Shown: positions 46,084 through 56,632 of the stretch, piece after piece
Layout: each line of letters starts with the position of its first letter
Numbering within the stretch: the stretch's first letter is position 1
From: Chrysopilus asiliformis
Lineage: Eukaryota > Arthropoda > Insecta > Diptera > Rhagionidae
Length of the DNA: 64,000 nt
NCBI GenBank assembly: GCA_964034945.1
Contig: OZ035963.1
Coordinates: 39,376,361-39,440,360 of the forward strand
Direction: 5' to 3'
Program-made: the position numbers and the translations under genes
Notes under the pieces: generated by a model
The model's input: the letters and a program-made list of their open reading frames with translations, nothing else
What the model was told of the DNA's origin: nothing
Databases searched by the model: none

Positions 46084-46492
46084 TTAGGGATGGCAAAAGA
46101 TTTTTATTTCCGCATGTCCGTCCGTCTTTCCTCCTCTCCTATACAAATAGATTTTTTTTAAATAAACCTTTTGTCTGTCAACATATAGAGCAGTGGTTCT
46201 TAACCGGTGTTCGATCGAACCCCAGGGGTTCGATGAGTCAGTCTCCAGGGTTCGGCGGAGGTCAAAACACACACCCGACTCTCACCAGCGATTGTAGTAA
46301 ATCTACTACTATTTTCGCATTCAAAGAGTGTGTTTATTAGGACTCATTTTGAGGCTGCACGTCTTTCGCTCCGGCCAAGTGATGGTGAGGGACAAATTCT
46401 CTTCATAGAGGCTAGCCTCCGATTCGTACAAATACGTTTAGTGTTGAGACAACAGATGTCAATAATGAATACCTCGATGAAATCATTGAAAT

Positions 46493-46664
46493 TCAGCAGA
46501 GCCAGATTCAACAGCAACTCTTCAGAACAACAACGCTCTCAACGTTTTGGTGTCAACAAATGGCAACGTACCCTGTTATTGCAGGGTACGTTACCATTTG
46601 TTGACACCAAAACGTTGAGAGCGTTGTTGTTCTGAAGAGTTGCTGTTGAATCTGGCTCTGCTGA
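46493..46664. repeat. Near-perfect 83-bp inverted repeat (hairpin)
   Basis: Arms 46493-46575 and 46582-46664 are inverted copies with a single mismatch, around the loop TTATTG. The left arm is native hAT coding sequence; the right arm is its inverted duplicate and sits exactly at the 5' junction of the LINE fragment. Confidence 0.95.
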
Positions 46665-47212
46665 CCCCTATGTCATGAAAATTTTGTATTGCTCTTTCAT
46701 CCGTCCTATTCTAGAATATGCGTGCATAGTGTGGTCACCTTTTTATTCAGTTCACTCCAACAGAATTGAGGCAGTTCAGAAGCGTTTTCTACGTTTCGCT
46801 CTACGTAACCTTTCTTAGGACGACAGGTTGATACTGCCACCATATCAAGATAGGCTCAGACTAATAAATTTGCCTACCCTTACTCAACGTAGAGAGACTC
46901 ATCGAGTGTTATTCATTCAGGGTATCTTGTCTGGTAATGTTCAATCTCCCCAACTGCTTGAATCAATCAATATTAATGCTCGTTGTCGTGCCAATCGGAA
47001 TTCTCGATTTATTTATGAACCTTTTCATAGAACGAACTATGGTCAATATGAACCAATGGCTGCCATGTGTAAAGCTTACAATATAAATCAAAACATAGTT
47101 GACTTCAATTTAAGTAAATTTTTTATTAAAAAGAAATTGTATAATTAGTGTTTCATCTTTATATATTCAGATGGTTTAATAAATAAATAAAGTCAATAAA
47201 GTCAAGAAAGCT
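46665..47212 (+). mobile_element. 5'-truncated Jockey-like LINE fragment inside hAT
   Basis: Encodes the region after the RT palm: YCSFIRPILEYACIVWSPFY, NRIEAVQKRFLRFALRNLS, a stop, then the frame 46828-47148 (LPPYQDRLRLINLPTLTQRR and onward) ending at a stop. This block is typical of Jockey-clade ORF2 C-termini. The tail ends in AATAAATAAA and AGTCAATAAAGTC repeats. Confidence 0.8.
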
Positions 47213-48069
47213 CTGGAGATTTTCATACCGTTTGTTACAACATATCTTTGCGAGCAATCCTTTTCGAGGATGCTGGACATAAAAACGAAGAAAAGGAACA
47301 GACTTTGTTGCGAAAATGACATGAGAGTGGCACTTGCCAAGGTAAAGCCGCGCATTTCTGAACTGGTCTCTGAAAGGCAACAGCAGACGACACACTGATT
47401 TGCAGTAAATATTCATTATTATGTTTTTGATTTTATGTGAAAATCATGTTATAATGGTTTTGTTTCTTGTTCCGAATGGTTCTGTTCATTTTGTACACCC
47501 GTGTATAAATATATACCTATGTTTTGAATTTGAAAAAATCATATATTATTTTTCCAATTAAGAAGGGTTCGGTGAACGCCCATATGAAACTGGTGGGGTT
47601 CGGTACCTACAAAAAGGTTAAGAACCACTGATATAGAGTATTTGAAGATTGACCCCTGATAATTGTAGCTTCTCTTATGTTTAAAACAGAGATGCAAACC
47701 AAATGTTTTTTGAAAAAAGTTCGGTTTTGGTTCAGGGACTATTTCGATATCTGGTTTCAAAGTTTTGAAATTTATGGTTTTGGTTCGGTTTTGGTTCAGA
47801 CAAAAAAATCGATTAAAAAAAATTATTTTAATTGACCTCCTCCCTCTTCTTCGATACTCTGTTAAGGCTTTCTTAACCGGACACCGGAAATTATGAAACC
47901 CCTGAAGCTAGAGACTTGAAACTTTCACAGTATGTCCCAACCATCGCGTAGGCGCTCACTAAGGCGGGGTTTTCCGAAATTTTACCCCTAAGGAAGTGAA
48001 CGGGGGGTAAAGGGGGTTTGGGTGTTTTTAAACCGTGATTTTCGCCATTAATCCTGCTCAATAGGAGGC

Positions 48070-48520
48070 TGAAAAGTTTCACTCGGAAGTTTTCGGAGTC
48101 GCTGATCACAAATCCAGTGTTAGATTTTCAAAACGGAAGGTCCTGTAAGGATAACGAAAATGTCCTTTTTCCCATTTTTTTCCGTGAAAAAATTGCATTA
48201 GGGGGGTTTCGGGGTCGCTGATCACGAATCTGTTGTTAGATTTTCAAAATTCAAAACGGAAGGTCCTGTAAGGATAACGCAAATATCCTTTTTCCCATTT
48301 TTTCCGGGAAAAAATGGCATTAGGGGGTTTTCGGGGTCGCTGATCACGAATCCGGTGTTAGATTTTCGAAACTGGAAAAAGAAGGTCCTGTAAGGATAAC
48401 GCAAATATTCTTTTTCCCATTTTTTCCGGGAAAAATGGCATTAGGGGGTTTTCGAGGTCGCTGATCACGAATCTGGTGTTAGAATTTTAAAATTCGGAAC
48501 GAGAGGTCCTTTTTTTCAAA
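48070..48520 (+). repeat. Family C tandem repeat (~115-bp unit, about four units)
   Basis: Each unit contains GGTCCTGTAAGGATAACG, CCCATTTTTTCCGGGAAAAA, GGCATTAGGGGGTTTTCG and GTCGCTGATCACGAATC. Units differ by small indels. The same unit occurs in Helitron-associated sequence at 7380, 56930 and 62820. A 60-bp direct repeat (GACCTCCTCCCTCTTCTTCG and onward) brackets it at 47835 and 48749. Confidence 0.85.
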
Positions 48521-49417
48521 AGTTTTTAAGTTCTTTCGTTGTTTTTTTTTGCGCAAGAAAATTTTTACAAAAAATTTTTACCACAACGGCGGGTATGCAA
48601 ACTATCTATACATATCATAAATCTGTAATTCTGTCTGTCTGTCGAATTTTGTTCCGACATCACGTGAAATCGGCCCAACCGATTTCGACGAAACTTTGCA
48701 CACACGTAGAATTACTGGCAGAATAAATGATAGATTAATTTTTATTGACCTCCTCCCTCTTCTTCGATACTCTGTTAAGGCTTTCTTAACCGGATACCGG
48801 AAATTATGATCGAGGAAAAAGAGACTCCTCGTACTTAATCTGAAGCAAACGAAAGAACTGCACACGATATCAAGGAGCTAGTCAGCGGTGGGGAGTGGGA
48901 TCTTGTTCCTTCGTTTTCTCTCTCGGCCCTAAGCAAAATATTCGTGTGCGGGGATGTGAAGAGTCACTAAACACTATATTACTCAAAAGTTAAGCTGATG
49001 TACGCGAAGCCATGTCACCGGGTAGTAAGACACAAGATGTTGGTGTGTCCTTGTCCTTGCCAATTTATGTCAGTTCAACTAAATTTAAGATTGGTATAAT
49101 ATTTTTACTTTTTTCGTTTTGTACGAATAGAATATACTAATTTTATAAATTCAAGATTAGAATATAATCGCTAAGATAATTATAGTTTCAACACATAACC
49201 GAAAAAAAAGAAGTATAAAAAAATTCCAAATTGATTCGAAAATACCTGGGAAACAGTTGAGGCGTTCCACGACAGATCTGGCGCTTCGGCTTCCGCTGCA
49301 GTTGCCTGTAAATTTGCTGCACAAACCACAAAATAAAATATTTTAAAACTTATTTTAGCGACTATTTTCACAAATTCTGGCAGTGAACTTAAATCGCGAT
49401 CAATTAATACAATCTAT

Positions 49418-50127
49418 TAGGGATGGGTATCGACCAACAACTAATCGATTAATGGAATCGATTATTATTTTATCTGGATTAATCGATATGTCGATTAATT
49501 GAGGACTAAAAAATCGATTAATCGATTTTTTCAAAAAGGTAGGAAAAGAGTGGGCACAATGAAAACAATGAAACAAATAAGTAAAAATTTATTCACAGGT
49601 CTACTGGTTACTTGTTGACAGCCGCCATTTTAGTACGTCATCGGCAAGAAATGTTCGGCCTCGGTGCATTCTTTGTGATGGTGGTTGTGCGTACGGAGTG
49701 TTTTTTTTATTTACTTCCATTGAATCGTATGAAAATTTGTTGTCGATGACGTCACAGCCAGAAGCAACAGAGCTGTCAAACAGACCTGTGTTTAGTTCGG
49801 CCATGCTCCCGATACATGATAAAGTCTTTCGTGTACGCGTAAAAATTCAGGCCGAACTAGAACGGGTCAATCTTAGCATGCTCCCCACACACTGTGATGA
49901 TACACACTAATGAAAGAAAATTCATATACATTCATGAAAGAAAATACATCTGTATTTTTTTTTGTATCTTCATATCTGAAATCTCAGTGAACAAAAAGTG
50001 TAATAATCGTTACAAAATAATCGATTACCCGATTAATCATACCGTACTGTAATCGATTAAAAAAAATCGATTATTCAACAAAATAATCGATTACTTCGAT
50101 TAATCGATTAATCGATACCCATCCCTA
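49418..50127. mobile_element. hAT-type MITE with 8-bp duplication
   Basis: TAGGGATGGGTATCGA at both ends (inverted), TSD CAATCTAT (49410-49417, 50128-50135). Subterminal zones are dense in ATTAATCGATT palindromes. The short frame at 49601-49804 has no recognisable domain. Confidence 0.88.
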
Positions 50128-50299
50128 CAATCTATCACTAATTTATAGAATTTAAAACGGCTGCATGAGGATAAACATCTTAGAGACGTCTTAGTTGGAG
50201 CTCCTAGTTTTTCAGTGGGCTTCCGGCCCAAATCACAACGAAGTCGCACGGCGAATCTTCTCAAATTTCGACGCTGATTCAGATGCGGCTGAACGTGGT

Positions 50300-50517
50300 C
50301 AGCATGCGGTTTCCCTTTGGTGGGAAAATGATGATGAAGCTTAACGTCAGCTCTCGGTTTTCCTTGGTTGGAAAGGTATTATGATGATGCTTAACGTCAG
50401 CTTTCGGTTTCCCTTTGGTGGGAAAAGTATGATGATGAAGCTTAACGTCAGCTCTCGGTTTTCCTTGGTTGGAAAGGTATTATGATGATGCTTAACGTCA
50501 GCTTTCGGTTTTCCTTG
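50300..50517. repeat. Dimeric tandem repeat (~58-bp units, ~116-bp pairs)
   Basis: Alternating units carrying CTCGGTTTTCCTTGGTTGGA and TTCGGTTTCCCTTTGGTGGG, each followed by ATGATGATG-CTTAACGTCAG. Alternate units are more alike than neighbours, so the array grew by duplication of a two-unit block. Confidence 0.8.
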
Positions 50518-51562
50518 GAAAAACGCGTTATTCACAAAAAAAACTTCCCTCCATAAAAGTAAGGAGCTAGTCTTAGTTTAAAAAAAACAGAAATCCGACG
50601 GTCGGTCAAAAACAAAAGAAAATTACCTTCAGAAAAGGGAGGGGTCAAGCTTCTGAAGACTGCTCGCAATTCCAAGATTGAAGAACAATGTGTCTTCGTT
50701 TCTTTGGGTCCGCTTTTCCAAAATGGAAATTCTTTTGAATTATAATTCTCGCGTTTAGGCTTTTTTAAAAAAAAACTATTAAGCCGATGTTTTAAATACA
50801 AACTCCGATTTTAAGCTTGGTTCGCTTTTCTTAAATTTTTCTTTTCTTTTTTTTCGTTTATCAAATTGATAAAATATTTACAAAAATCGCTTTACGAAGA
50901 ACTTGTTGAGAGCGGATCCAAAGGCAGAAAGAACGATTGTTCGGTCAAAACGTTCGGCAAAAACTTGATTTTCGATTTTTTCAGAACCGGTCATACCGTT
51001 TAGCTATTGAAATTCCTTCACAATTTTGAATTTAGAATGCTATTCTAGGGATCAGAGTAAATTCTAAAGATGGGATAGGGGAGATGACCTATAAAGATCC
51101 GTGTGAAAAATAATTTTGAAAATTACAGTCAGCTCCAAAATTATCGGCCGCAACAACCCCTCCCCTGATAACTTTCGAACCGTTCAACCTATTGGGGTGC
51201 GGCTTTCACTAATAGAGAGGGAAATTGTTCGCCCAATAATAACTATCCCGCTCCATGCAAAGTCAGACCCGAGGTCAAAAGCCGAGTAACTACCTAGCCG
51301 AGTAAGGCGTGGTTCTTCCAGGGGTGCGGAATCTATATTGTTGTCTCATTTGAAATTTGCGTGTATTTTTATAATCTTTTAGTGTAATGTACAATAACTT
51401 ATTATTTCAAAATATATTGTCAAATTTTTTCCGATATTTCTCAGTATAGATAAAGATATAAAACGCGTGGCCGTAGGCCGCGTATGATTCGAGGCCGAAG
51501 GCCGACCTTTAGGTGGGGGGTGAACCGCGAAGCGGTTCGGGGCGCAGCCCCTAGTCTTTAAT

Positions 51563-51851
51563 ATATGGATATGATATATCGTCAGCTTAAAATGAATTTG
51601 TGCTAAGTCCAAAATATGAAATTTTACAGAGGAGCAAAAAAAAACCTTGTTAAATCATTTAAAGTTTCATTTAAAGAAAACTGAGTCTCATTAAAAGAAA
51701 ACTGAGCTTCATTTAATTCTCAGTCAGTTTTCAGTTTTCTTTAAATGAGAATTAAAATTATTTAATAAGGTTTTGAGCTCTTCGGTAAAATTTGATATTT
51801 TAGTCTTAGCACAAATTCACTTTAAGCTGACGATATATCCATATATGGATT
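51563..51851. mobile_element. ~288-bp foldback MITE
   Basis: ATATATCGTCAGCTTAAA at the left pairs with TTTAAGCTGACGATATAT at the right, and the arms pair imperfectly over almost their full length, with the centre near TCATTTAATTCTCAG. It begins within 10 bp of the Helitron terminus. TSD not resolvable in the TA-rich flank. Confidence 0.65.
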
Positions 51852-52214
51852 AACGTTCAGTTATTTGCTTATTTGCTATTTAAATTTATTAATAAGATAT
51901 CTTCAAGCAGAACATCTTCAGTGTTGGCCCGTTTATCTAACAGCACGAACTTCAAAAAATGATATGGTCGATAATAAAAAAATTTCAATCCTAAATATTT
52001 AAATATAAACTTAACCGAACCGAACCAATTAAAAAAATTTTGGTTTTTGGTTCGGTTCAATCAGCTTGTTCAAAAATGGTTTGGTTTTGGTTTGGCTCGG
52101 CCATATTTTTTTCAGAGAGGTTCGGTTTGGGGTTTGGTTTTGGTTCACTAAAATTTCAATGGTTCAGTGGTTTTTGGTTCGGTTCAAAAACCGGTTTGCA
52201 TCTCTGGTTTAAAA

Positions 52215-54175
52215 TACAAAAACTGAAACTCCTACAACTATAAAAAATTACTTCAATTTCAACAGCTAGTCTTCCACTTCGAAATTCCGAAAGCCGCATA
52301 GCACAAATAAAGGTGCACAGGATATGGTGCGTTGTTGTACAAATTAAATTACGTCTAGCACAAGTTAAGGTACTTAACGAATATATCAAGGCAGCTCGAT
52401 TGAACCATAAAACTCCAGCTCCAAACAACACCACCACGAAAGATATTCAACAAAGACATCACGAAAGATTGATGCAAGACTAGGAAAGACATCAAGCTGA
52501 AATAACTATTGCGAACCACTGAAAACCATCACACCAACAATTAACGAACATTGAGTTTGCATTTTGAAATTAATTGAAATTGTCATTAGAATTAGGTTAG
52601 GTAGTACGACACTAGTTAAAATAAAATTAACATTAAATTATTGTAGTTAACGGGCATCTCATATTTAATCCGGTGCAGTCTTTATATTCGGACTTCTAAT
52701 TGTGCCCCAGGTCTAAATGTTAGTGAATCGAAAAGACAGAAAAGCATTTTTATTTCGAATCTTGCAGTTAATACAAATGCAACTGATGTCTGCCAGTGGA
52801 TCTTATCGAAACAACTGATCTCTGAGGTTGACTGCTGTGACGTCAAATGTTTTGATTTGTCATCTCGTCGTAGAATGCCTGGCACATTGCGGTGTTCTTC
52901 TTTTAAGTTGGTAGTGCCTGAGAAATGTTACTCTACTTAATCCTGCGGTTTGGCCGAATGACACCTTAATAAAGGAATTTCAACCTAGACGAAATTCAAA
53001 TTTTCGGCTAACCCGTCAAAAACCAAATATGAGGAGAAAGCTTTAAAAATTTATTATCAGAATGTAAATGGACTACGAACAAAGACAAACGATTTTCGGC
53101 TAAGCAATCTTGATTGTTCCTTTGATGTTATTTGTTTAACAGAAACCTGGCTACATGCAGGTATTAATGACGCTGAGCTTTTTGATCATAATTTTCTGAT
53201 TTACCGCCGTGATCGCCATAAGGATGTATTAAATGCTGCTGTGGGCGGTGGAGTGTTAATAGCTATTTGTTCTAAATTTAAAAGTGTTGAATTCAGCTTC
53301 CCATCTGATGATCTTGAAATTCTATGCACATGTATATCTCTCGGATCAAAAAAAATCTACATTATAGTCACATACATAGTTCCTAGCAGTCCCTTGGCTA
53401 CATATGAAAAGTTTGTGATGGCGATTCAACCAGTGCTCGAAGTTTGCTCATCAGTTGATGAAATTCTAATACTAGGTAATTTCAACCTTCCCAATCTTAG
53501 ATGGACGCCATCAGATGACGAGGAATTTTTTACGAGTTGCCCCATAAGTGGAGCGGAGGTAACTGTAGTTGACAGTTTGTCAGCGGATGGGTTAATGCAG
53601 TTCAACTCAATCTCTAATTATCGCCAAAGAACTCTTGATCTGGCCTTTACAACTTGTCCCTCGTTCACTAGTATTGAAAAACCAGATGCCGTCCTGTTAA
53701 TGAAAGTACCCGATCATCCCGCAATACTAATTGAGCTAAATTCCGTTTTCTTCACGTCGCATGACTTGGATAATACAGACTTTACTTATAATTTTAAAAT
53801 TGCTGACTTTTGTAAATTAAATGAATTTCTGCTAAACGTTAATTGGGCTGAGTTGGTTTATAATGATCCTGACGTGAACTCATCGGTAGAAAAATTTTAC
53901 AAAATTTTGTTCGAAGCAATTTCTCTGCATGTTCCACTAGTTAAAGTTAGGAGAAAACGTGGATACTCTGCTCTTTGCTGGTACGATGCACACATTCGTG
54001 AGTTGCTTGGCATATATTTAAGAGTTCTAATCTTGACAGTGACTATGAGGTCTACTCAGACCTCCGTAAATTATACAATACTTATTCCAATATTATGTCG
54101 AAAAAAAACAATTGTACATATGAAATCAAACAGTTTATGGAAAGATGATATGACATATCAAAAAAAATAATATCG
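52215..54175 (+). mobile_element. Non-LTR retrotransposon, 5' half only (ORF1 remnant plus endonuclease)
   Basis: 52260-52490 encodes a basic/helical stretch (SESRIAQIKVHRIWCVVVQI) and 52730-52900 a second piece (IFISNLAVNTNATDVCQWIL) that look like ORF1 remnants with stops. They are followed by an endonuclease frame from 53030. The sequence ends at 54170 in an A/T run with no RT, so the 3' half was deleted. It sits about 100 bp from the Rab18 stop codon. Confidence 0.65.
53027..54170 (+). pseudogene. Retrotransposon AP-type endonuclease (catalytic Asp altered)
   Basis: The open frame starts before 53241 (YEEKALKIYYQNVNGLRTKT). Landmarks: IYYQNVNGL, ICLTETWLH (catalytic Glu), YRRDR, GGGVLIAI, ILGNFNLPNLRW where other elements have GDFN (Asp to Asn), TLDLAFTT, and VPDHPAILIEL (usual SDH). 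The frame then drifts and ends at 54170. The fold is clear but the mutated Asp and lack of RT imply it is dead. Confidence 0.8.
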
Positions 54176-54218
54176 ATCACTGTATTTTAATAGTCTACTT
54201 GCTTTTTGCGAAAATATT

Positions 54219-54224
54219 TTTATT
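54219..54224 (-). promoter_or_regulatory. Candidate Rab18 poly(A) signal
   Basis: AATAAA on the minus strand, about 50 bp past the Rab18 stop codon. Confidence 0.4.
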
Positions 54225-54272
54225 ACAATTCAACTTAAAAAAATAACGAATTGGTAATAAGATTTATAAAAA

Positions 54273-54362
54273 TTAACATCCACAACTTGAATTGGTACGT
54301 TCAGAATTAAGATCAACAACATTAACATTTCGATTATCCCATAGGTCATCGGTTTCCAGTAT
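54273..54362 (-). CDS. Rab18: Rab18, last exon
   Basis: Minus-strand exon after a 57-bp intron (54419-54363; donor AAG|GTGCAA, acceptor TTCAAG|ATACTG). It encodes 29 residues beginning ILETDDLWDNRN, which lines up with the IIQTPGLWE region of animal Rab18, and ending in TNSSCGC and TAA. The Cys-Gly-Cys end is a double-geranylgeranylation motif; human Rab18 ends in a CaaX-type motif instead. This exon is too short to appear as a conventional open frame and was found from splice phase. Confidence 0.85.
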   Translation of the reverse strand: MLETDDLWDNRNVNVVDLNSERTNSSCGC

Positions 54363-54419
54363 CTTGAATATACTAAATTAGCGAAAACTCAATGACATGT
54401 AAAAAAAATAAAATTGCAC

Positions 54420-54855
54420 CTTACGAACTATTTCTTCGAAAGCTTCCATAACTCCCTCATTTGTTTTTGCAGAAGTCTCTAGAAACAAAGCACGATGTTT
54501 TTTGGCAAAACGGAATCCATCATCTCGATTTATTTCCCTGCTATGTTGATCAATTTTATTTCCAACTATCATCACAGCCATATTAGGTTTTGTTCCATAT
54601 ATTTCTAATTCATTCAGCCATGAATCAAGTTTTTGAAAAGTTTTTCGGTTCGTTACGTCATACACTAATATTGCTCCCTGGGCATCTCTATAATAACTCG
54701 GTGTAAGTGTTCGAAATCTTTCCTGTCCAGCAGTATCCCAAATGGCCAATTTAACGTTAATTCCATCTACATTCAAAATTTTTGTTTTAAAATCAACACC
54801 AATGGTTATTGGTTGCTCCTTATCGAAGTCATCATCAGTGAAGCGGAGCATTAAA
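54420..54855 (-). CDS. Rab18: Rab18 small GTPase, core exon
   Basis: 145 codons read on the minus strand, entered in phase 2 after TTTAG|TTTAATG (so Met at 54851 is internal, not a start). It contains RFTDDDF, switch I ITIGVDFK, G3 WDTAGQERFRTLTPSYYRDA, G4 VGNKID and G5 ETSAK; the sequence is closest to Rab18. Rab18 acts in endoplasmic-reticulum and lipid-droplet membrane traffic. The upstream exon with the P-loop (GESGVGKSS-type) was not found up to 64000 and is presumably beyond it. Confidence 0.93.
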
Positions 54856-55300
54856 CTAAAAATATTTAGAATTTATTTATCAATTTTTTTCTAACTGTTA
54901 TTTAAAACCTCAATTACATATTGATCTGTTATTGCAAAGTGGAATAAGTTATATTAACTAATAAAAAAGAACTGATATATTTTTAACTTCCATTAAATGC
55001 GTTAACGTATTTGTGCAAACGACTTAAATTTTACGTCGAGATTTTCCTGTATATAAAGATACCATACCAAAATTAAAAAAAAAATACCCAGTGGCAGAGG
55101 CCGGAAATTCATAAAAATCATATTTTTGTTTTTGATAATATTACACTATTGAATTTTTGGCAAACCCAATTTATACGTTTTTAAAAAGAATACCATCATT
55201 TTAATAAAGAGAATAGCATCACAGCAATCTAACAAAATTGTAGCAAATTATCAAACGGTTATTCCTCCTCATTTTTCTGTCGCCTTTATTCTCGAATTTT
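54856..55300. other. Rab18 intron, no feature recognised
   Basis: AT-rich sequence immediately upstream (in gene sense) of the Rab18 core exon. No P-loop exon and no transposon ends were seen here. Confidence 0.5.
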
Positions 55301-55645
55301 TACTATCTTTTAAGCAGTACAATAAAGTATAGTATTCATGAAAAATTTCGATCTCTTCATTTTGCCTAAAAACATTTCCCGAATACTACTGAGTCAATTG
55401 GAGCATGATTACAAAAATGTCTTTCTGTCTGTTAGTCTGACTGTCAGTCGGTGTACAAGATTTCTCAAAAACTAATAGAACTAAAGTCATGAAATTTTAC
55501 AGGCATGTTTGGTCCTGAAATTTTACAGGCAGAATTTGTAAAATAAAAATTCATATTTTAATGTAAACGAATTTTTTGTCAGGTAAATTGTGCAGAAACG
55601 TAGATTTTGTATAAGAAAGTGACGTGCTGTTCACATCAGATATTT
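55300..55645 (+). repeat. Family A relative, internally deleted
   Basis: Starts with ACTATCTTTTAAGCAGTACA (family A start, diverged), keeps the ATGAAAAATTTCGATCTCTT and AAGATTTCTCAAAAACTAAT blocks, then skips to the terminus TTCACATCAGATATTTAA. It shares this altered end with the copy at 22060-23370. Confidence 0.65.
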
Positions 55646-55714
55646 AACATTGCGCGAATGAGACAAAAAACTTGTGAAGACTCCCCATTGGCGAAGATAA
55701 AATAATTATAGTAC

Positions 55715-56345
55715 AAAAAAAAAATAAAAAAAATTTTTTAAAAAAAAGCTTTTATTAAAAAAGAATGCACTAAAAAGAAAAAAATAATTTTCTGGACGCT
55801 GTGTATCACAAATATAAAAGCTTTTTAAAAGCGAGATAAATTTTTATTTTATTGTTTTATGCTTTATCTCGCCTTTTAAAAGCTTTTATATTTGTGATAC
55901 ACAGCGTCCAGAAAATTATTTTTTTCTTTAGTGCATTCTTTTTTAATAAAAGCTTTTTTTTAAAAAATTTTTTTTATTTTTTTTTATTTTGTTCTTTTTA
56001 GTCTTCGAATATATATCCTTACATTTGAGATGTCCTTACAGGCTTTTTAACTTGAGAATCGTATTCAGCGACCCCAAAAACCCCCAGAATAGATTTTTTT
56101 CCGGGAAATTTGGAGAAAAGGATAATCACGTTATCCTTACAGGACCTTCCGTTATCCTTACAAGGACGAAGTAGTGAAAATATTGTATTGTCATCGGACT
56201 TATATAAGTGTGCAAAATTTCAAGTCAATCGGACAAGTGGAAGTGGGTCAAAATTGAGTTGCAAGATTTGATCTGACAGACAAACAGACAGACAGACAGA
56301 CAGAAAAACAGACACGAAGGCAAGCTAAATAAAAGCTTTTAAAAA
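55715..56345. mobile_element. Composite unit 1: large palindrome plus one family C' unit
   Basis: Palindrome arms of about 125 bp (55715-55840 and 55863-55989) around GGACGCTGTGTATCACAAAT. Then TTCTTTTTAGTCTTCGAATA, a single family C' unit (56040-56165), a conserved 3' block (AAGGACGAAGTAGTGAAAAT), a GACA microsatellite (56275-56310) and a terminal AAAGCTTTTAAAAA. Confidence 0.75.
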
Positions 56346-56632
56346 TTGAAGCTGAACTGAGCAAAAAAGAAAACGTGGGTGAAAAATTAGGATATTTGGT
56401 GATTTTCGCTAATTTTTCGCATATTTCAAGTTCAATCAGTTGTCGAAATAAAAAACCAAAATTGACCAAAATAAACTATGATACATGGCAAAAACAAATT
56501 AATTTTGATCTGCTCAATTCAAATTTAAGTGCGCTTCCCAACAATAATTTTTAGAAGGTCAAAATAAGCAGGGATTTGTTTCGTTTTTAAGTATCTAACT
56601 TTTTCATTCTTTACTTAAATGCACTCACTTGG

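Larger units (their letters stand above)
46440..47398 (+). pseudogene. hAT transposase C-terminus, split by LINE insertion
   Basis: Before the insertion: NEYLDEIIEIQQSQIQQQLF then TLSTFWCQQMATYPVIA, ending about 46583. After it, from about 47213: KKALEIFIPFVTTYLCEQSF, then the hATC block LDIKTKKRNRLCCENDMRVA and LAKVKPRISELVSERQQQ, stop at 47398. VIA to KKALE joins in frame, showing the LINE removed no codons. The N-terminal two thirds of the transposase are missing. Confidence 0.85.
46191..47630 (+). mobile_element. hAT (ZBED5-like) element interrupted by a LINE
   Basis: CAGTGGTTCTTAACC at the left and its exact complement at the right, perfect 8-bp TSD ATATAGAG (46183-46190, 47631-47638). 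It holds the C-terminal end of a hAT transposase split by a LINE fragment. The same type gave rise to the vertebrate ZBED5/FAM200 family. Confidence 0.9.
45596..47686 (-). repeat. Old family B copy, split by a MITE and a hAT
   Basis: Pieces of family B occur in the right order: TACCGTTTGTAACGC at 45601, GTCCGTCCGTCTTTCC at 46115, and a decayed palindrome end (TAATTGTAGCTTCTCTTATG) at 47659-47679. Between them lie the MITE 45650-46083 and the hAT 46191-47630, each with its TSD. High divergence marks this as one of the oldest B copies. Confidence 0.6.
48605..51554 (+). mobile_element. Helitron, both ends present, non-autonomous
   Basis: Begins TCTATACATATCATAAATCT after an A (48604). Ends with hairpins built from GCCGAAGGCCG and GGGGCGCAGCCCC, then CTAG (51551-51554) before a T. 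These are the canonical Helitron termini with A|T target and no TSD. The interior has no Rep/helicase coding; it hosts the hAT MITE at 49418-50127 and the tandem repeat at 50300-50517. 48810-49417 and 50530-51480 show nothing recognisable. Confidence 0.75.
47687..52206. mobile_element. 4.5-kb hAT element hosting a Helitron, a hAT MITE and a foldback MITE
   Basis: CAGAGATGCAAACC at the left and its exact complement at the right (CAGAGATGCAAACCGG inverted), with the perfect 8-bp TSD GTTTAAAA (47679-47686, 52207-52214). Subterminal repeats of TTTTGGTTCGGTT occur at both ends. No transposase remnant was recognised, so the original element was itself non-autonomous. Confidence 0.88.

Noticed and set aside
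54378..54420. Rab18 ending at the open-frame stop near 54378 (QFYFFYMSLSFR)
   Set aside because: This is read-through of a 57-bp intron; splicing at AAG|GTGCAA reaches a conserved C-terminus with a prenylation motif.
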